A stretch of 6,863 bases of DNA from Planctomycetota bacterium. GTDB taxonomy: Bacteria; Planctomycetota; PUPC01; JACPCR01. Shown here piece after piece: positions 5,829 to 6,863 of the stretch. The stretch is from NCBI GenBank assembly GCA_030740295.1, contig JASLXP010000870.1, positions 1 to 6,863 on the forward strand. Reading direction: 5' to 3'. Position 1 is the stretch's first letter. Each line of letters begins with the position of its first letter. The notes below the pieces were generated by a model. The model made no database searches, was not told where the DNA came from, and saw nothing but the letters and a program-made list of their open reading frames with translations. The position numbers and the translations under genes are program-made.

Positions 5829-6863
5829 TCATCGAAGCCCATGCAGGTCTTCGGACAGACCCGCGAGAACCGCCCTGCAGGTGAAACGCAACTGATGCTC
5901 CTTTGCCGAGGCCGAGACACTTTCGATGAATTGGCTCGCTTCTTCCGTGCCCCAGCGGCCCAGCTCCCGGACTGCTTCGATGCGCACCCATAGGACCGGG
6001 TCTTTTGCGGCCTTTGTGAGGATTTGCCACCTCTCGTCTTTCGGGAATGCAGAGCTGTACATCACTGCCAATCGCCGATCCAGCCAGCGGCCGCTGGCAA
6101 TGTGATTCCGGAGCGAGGTAAGCGCGGTTTCTCTCAACTTTGGCTTGTCATATTTGAGAAAATAATGCAGGGCGAGCTGGCGGAGGCCGAGGAATCGTGA
6201 AGACAGCATCGGCTCAAACGTCTCGCATCGCTCGGGGCTCATGATGCGCGGGACCAGCTCGAAGACCAGTTGGATACCTTCATCCTGCTCGCTGCGCTCG
6301 ACGTTATCCACGAGTATGGGGATCATGGCATCGGGCAGCTCGGTGAAGTAGGTCCGAAGCTCCTTTTCAAGCTGCCACAGGAATTTCGTCCGATTTCGGT
6401 TGCGCGCCAATAGGGCGAAGGTGTCGATGTACTTCGCTGCTTTCTCGAGCATGAGCGCCTCCGAGATGAGCCGCTGATGGCTTTCCAGCAGCTTCGGCAG
6501 CTCGCGGGCACTGCCAAGCTTTACCAGGCTCATACGGATGAAGATGTGGTCGTCGCTGGTGGAGATCGGGTCGCGGAGCAGCTTCTCGAGGGCTGCCCGG
6601 CCTTTGGGATGCTGGCAGTCCCCAACGGCTTTGATGGCTGCCGTCCGGATCAGGCTTTCAGCTTTCAGTTGGCCTTCGATGAGCCCGAATGCTTTGGGCC
6701 CGAGCAGCCGGGCCAGCAGTCGAACGGCGTATACCTTTGCCTGCGGGTCTTCGCTGAGCAGAGCCATTTTCAGCTCGGGCACAATATCTTTGTTCTTGAG
6801 ATGGAGCATGGCCTGAAACACCAGCTCCTGGATTTTCGGTGTGTCCTCCTGCTTGGGCTCGAC
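5829..6863 (-). CDS. HEAT-repeat protein, 5' end missing
   Basis: The frame is open to the right edge (VEPKQEDTPKIQEL precedes the GTG at 6821), so this is the last 344 residues of a longer protein and its real start is outside the window. The GTG at 6821 has AGGAG only 3 bases before it and sits inside a predicted helix, so it is an unlikely start. The sequence is a run of helix pairs of about 30-38 residues with HEAT/armadillo spacing. Clear units, counted from the GTG, are DPQAKVYAVRLLARL (25-39), AESLIRTAAIKAVGDCQHPKG (54-74), SSRFLGLRQLALHYFLKYDKP (207-227) and DPVLWVRIEAVRELGRWGTEE (274-294). The middle (115-200) is helical but more divergent. The part seen has no catalytic motif and no membrane segment. 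HEAT solenoids bind proteins or other partners; the partner here is unknown. The stop at 5829-5831 lies 20 bases before the RraA-family start, so the two are probably co-transcribed. The unseen N-terminus could carry a signal peptide or an enzymatic domain. Confidence 0.8.
   Translation of the reverse strand, partial: VEPKQEDTPKIQELVFQAMLHLKNKDIVPELKMALLSEDPQAKVYAVRLLARLLGPKAFGLIEGQLKAESLIRTAAIKAVGDCQHPKGRAALEKLLRDPISTSDDHIFIRMSLVKLGSARELPKLLESHQRLISEALMLEKAAKYIDTFALLARNRNRTKFLWQLEKELRTYFTELPDAMIPILVDNVERSEQDEGIQLVFELVPRIMSPERCETFEPMLSSRFLGLRQLALHYFLKYDKPKLRETALTSLRNHIASGRWLDRRLAVMYSSAFPKDERWQILTKAAKDPVLWVRIEAVRELGRWGTEEASQFIESVSASAKEHQLRFTCRAVLAGLSEDLHGLR

Noticed and set aside
5809..6030. 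N-terminal extension of the RraA-family gene starting at 6030
   Set aside because: The extra 74 residues are Gly/Pro/Arg-rich, overlap the HEAT gene by about 200 bases in another frame, and are absent from the family. A good ribosome site places the start at 5808.

Overview
The window holds four protein genes from what looks like a polysaccharide-degrading bacterium. The DNA is moderately GC-rich. The combination of a very large secreted heparinase II/III-type lyase carrying a zinc ribbon, a glycosidase-like TIM barrel protein with a GDEP motif, a HEAT-repeat solenoid and an RraA-family protein is most reminiscent of Planctomycetota, Lentisphaerota or Verrucomicrobiota. This assignment is an inference from gene content; the window has no rRNA, tRNA or other phylogenetic marker.

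Layout. Positions 3-1301 (+) hold the 3' part of a glycoside-hydrolase-like gene cut by the left edge. It converges on a three-gene block on the - strand that is read from right to left: a HEAT-repeat protein (6863-5829, cut by the right edge), an RraA-family protein (5808-5074) and a heparinase II/III-like lyase (5018-1390). The gaps in this block are 20 and 55 bases and show no terminator, so it is probably one operon. The convergent gap (1302-1389) also shows no hairpin with a T tract. No mobile element, CRISPR array, tRNA or other RNA gene was seen.

The main oddity is that the lyase gene is split between two reading frames. Frame 1 runs from the GTG at 5018 to a stop at 3612. The homologous-looking continuation runs in another frame down to 1390. 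Restoring one G:C pair near position 3681 gives one uninterrupted protein of about 1209 residues, with signal peptide, zinc ribbon, alpha/alpha toroid, beta-sandwich and a C-terminal domain with a calcium-loop-like DKDGDG. The break falls inside the toroid, so neither half would be a complete enzyme. It is either a recent mutation or a sequencing/assembly error.

Working together (inference): the secreted lyase and the glycosidase-like protein would act on an external, probably uronate-containing glycan. The RraA-like protein could act as an aldolase or decarboxylase on a 2-oxo acid in the cytoplasm. The HEAT protein is probably a binding scaffold of unknown partner. Nothing in the window identifies the actual substrate.
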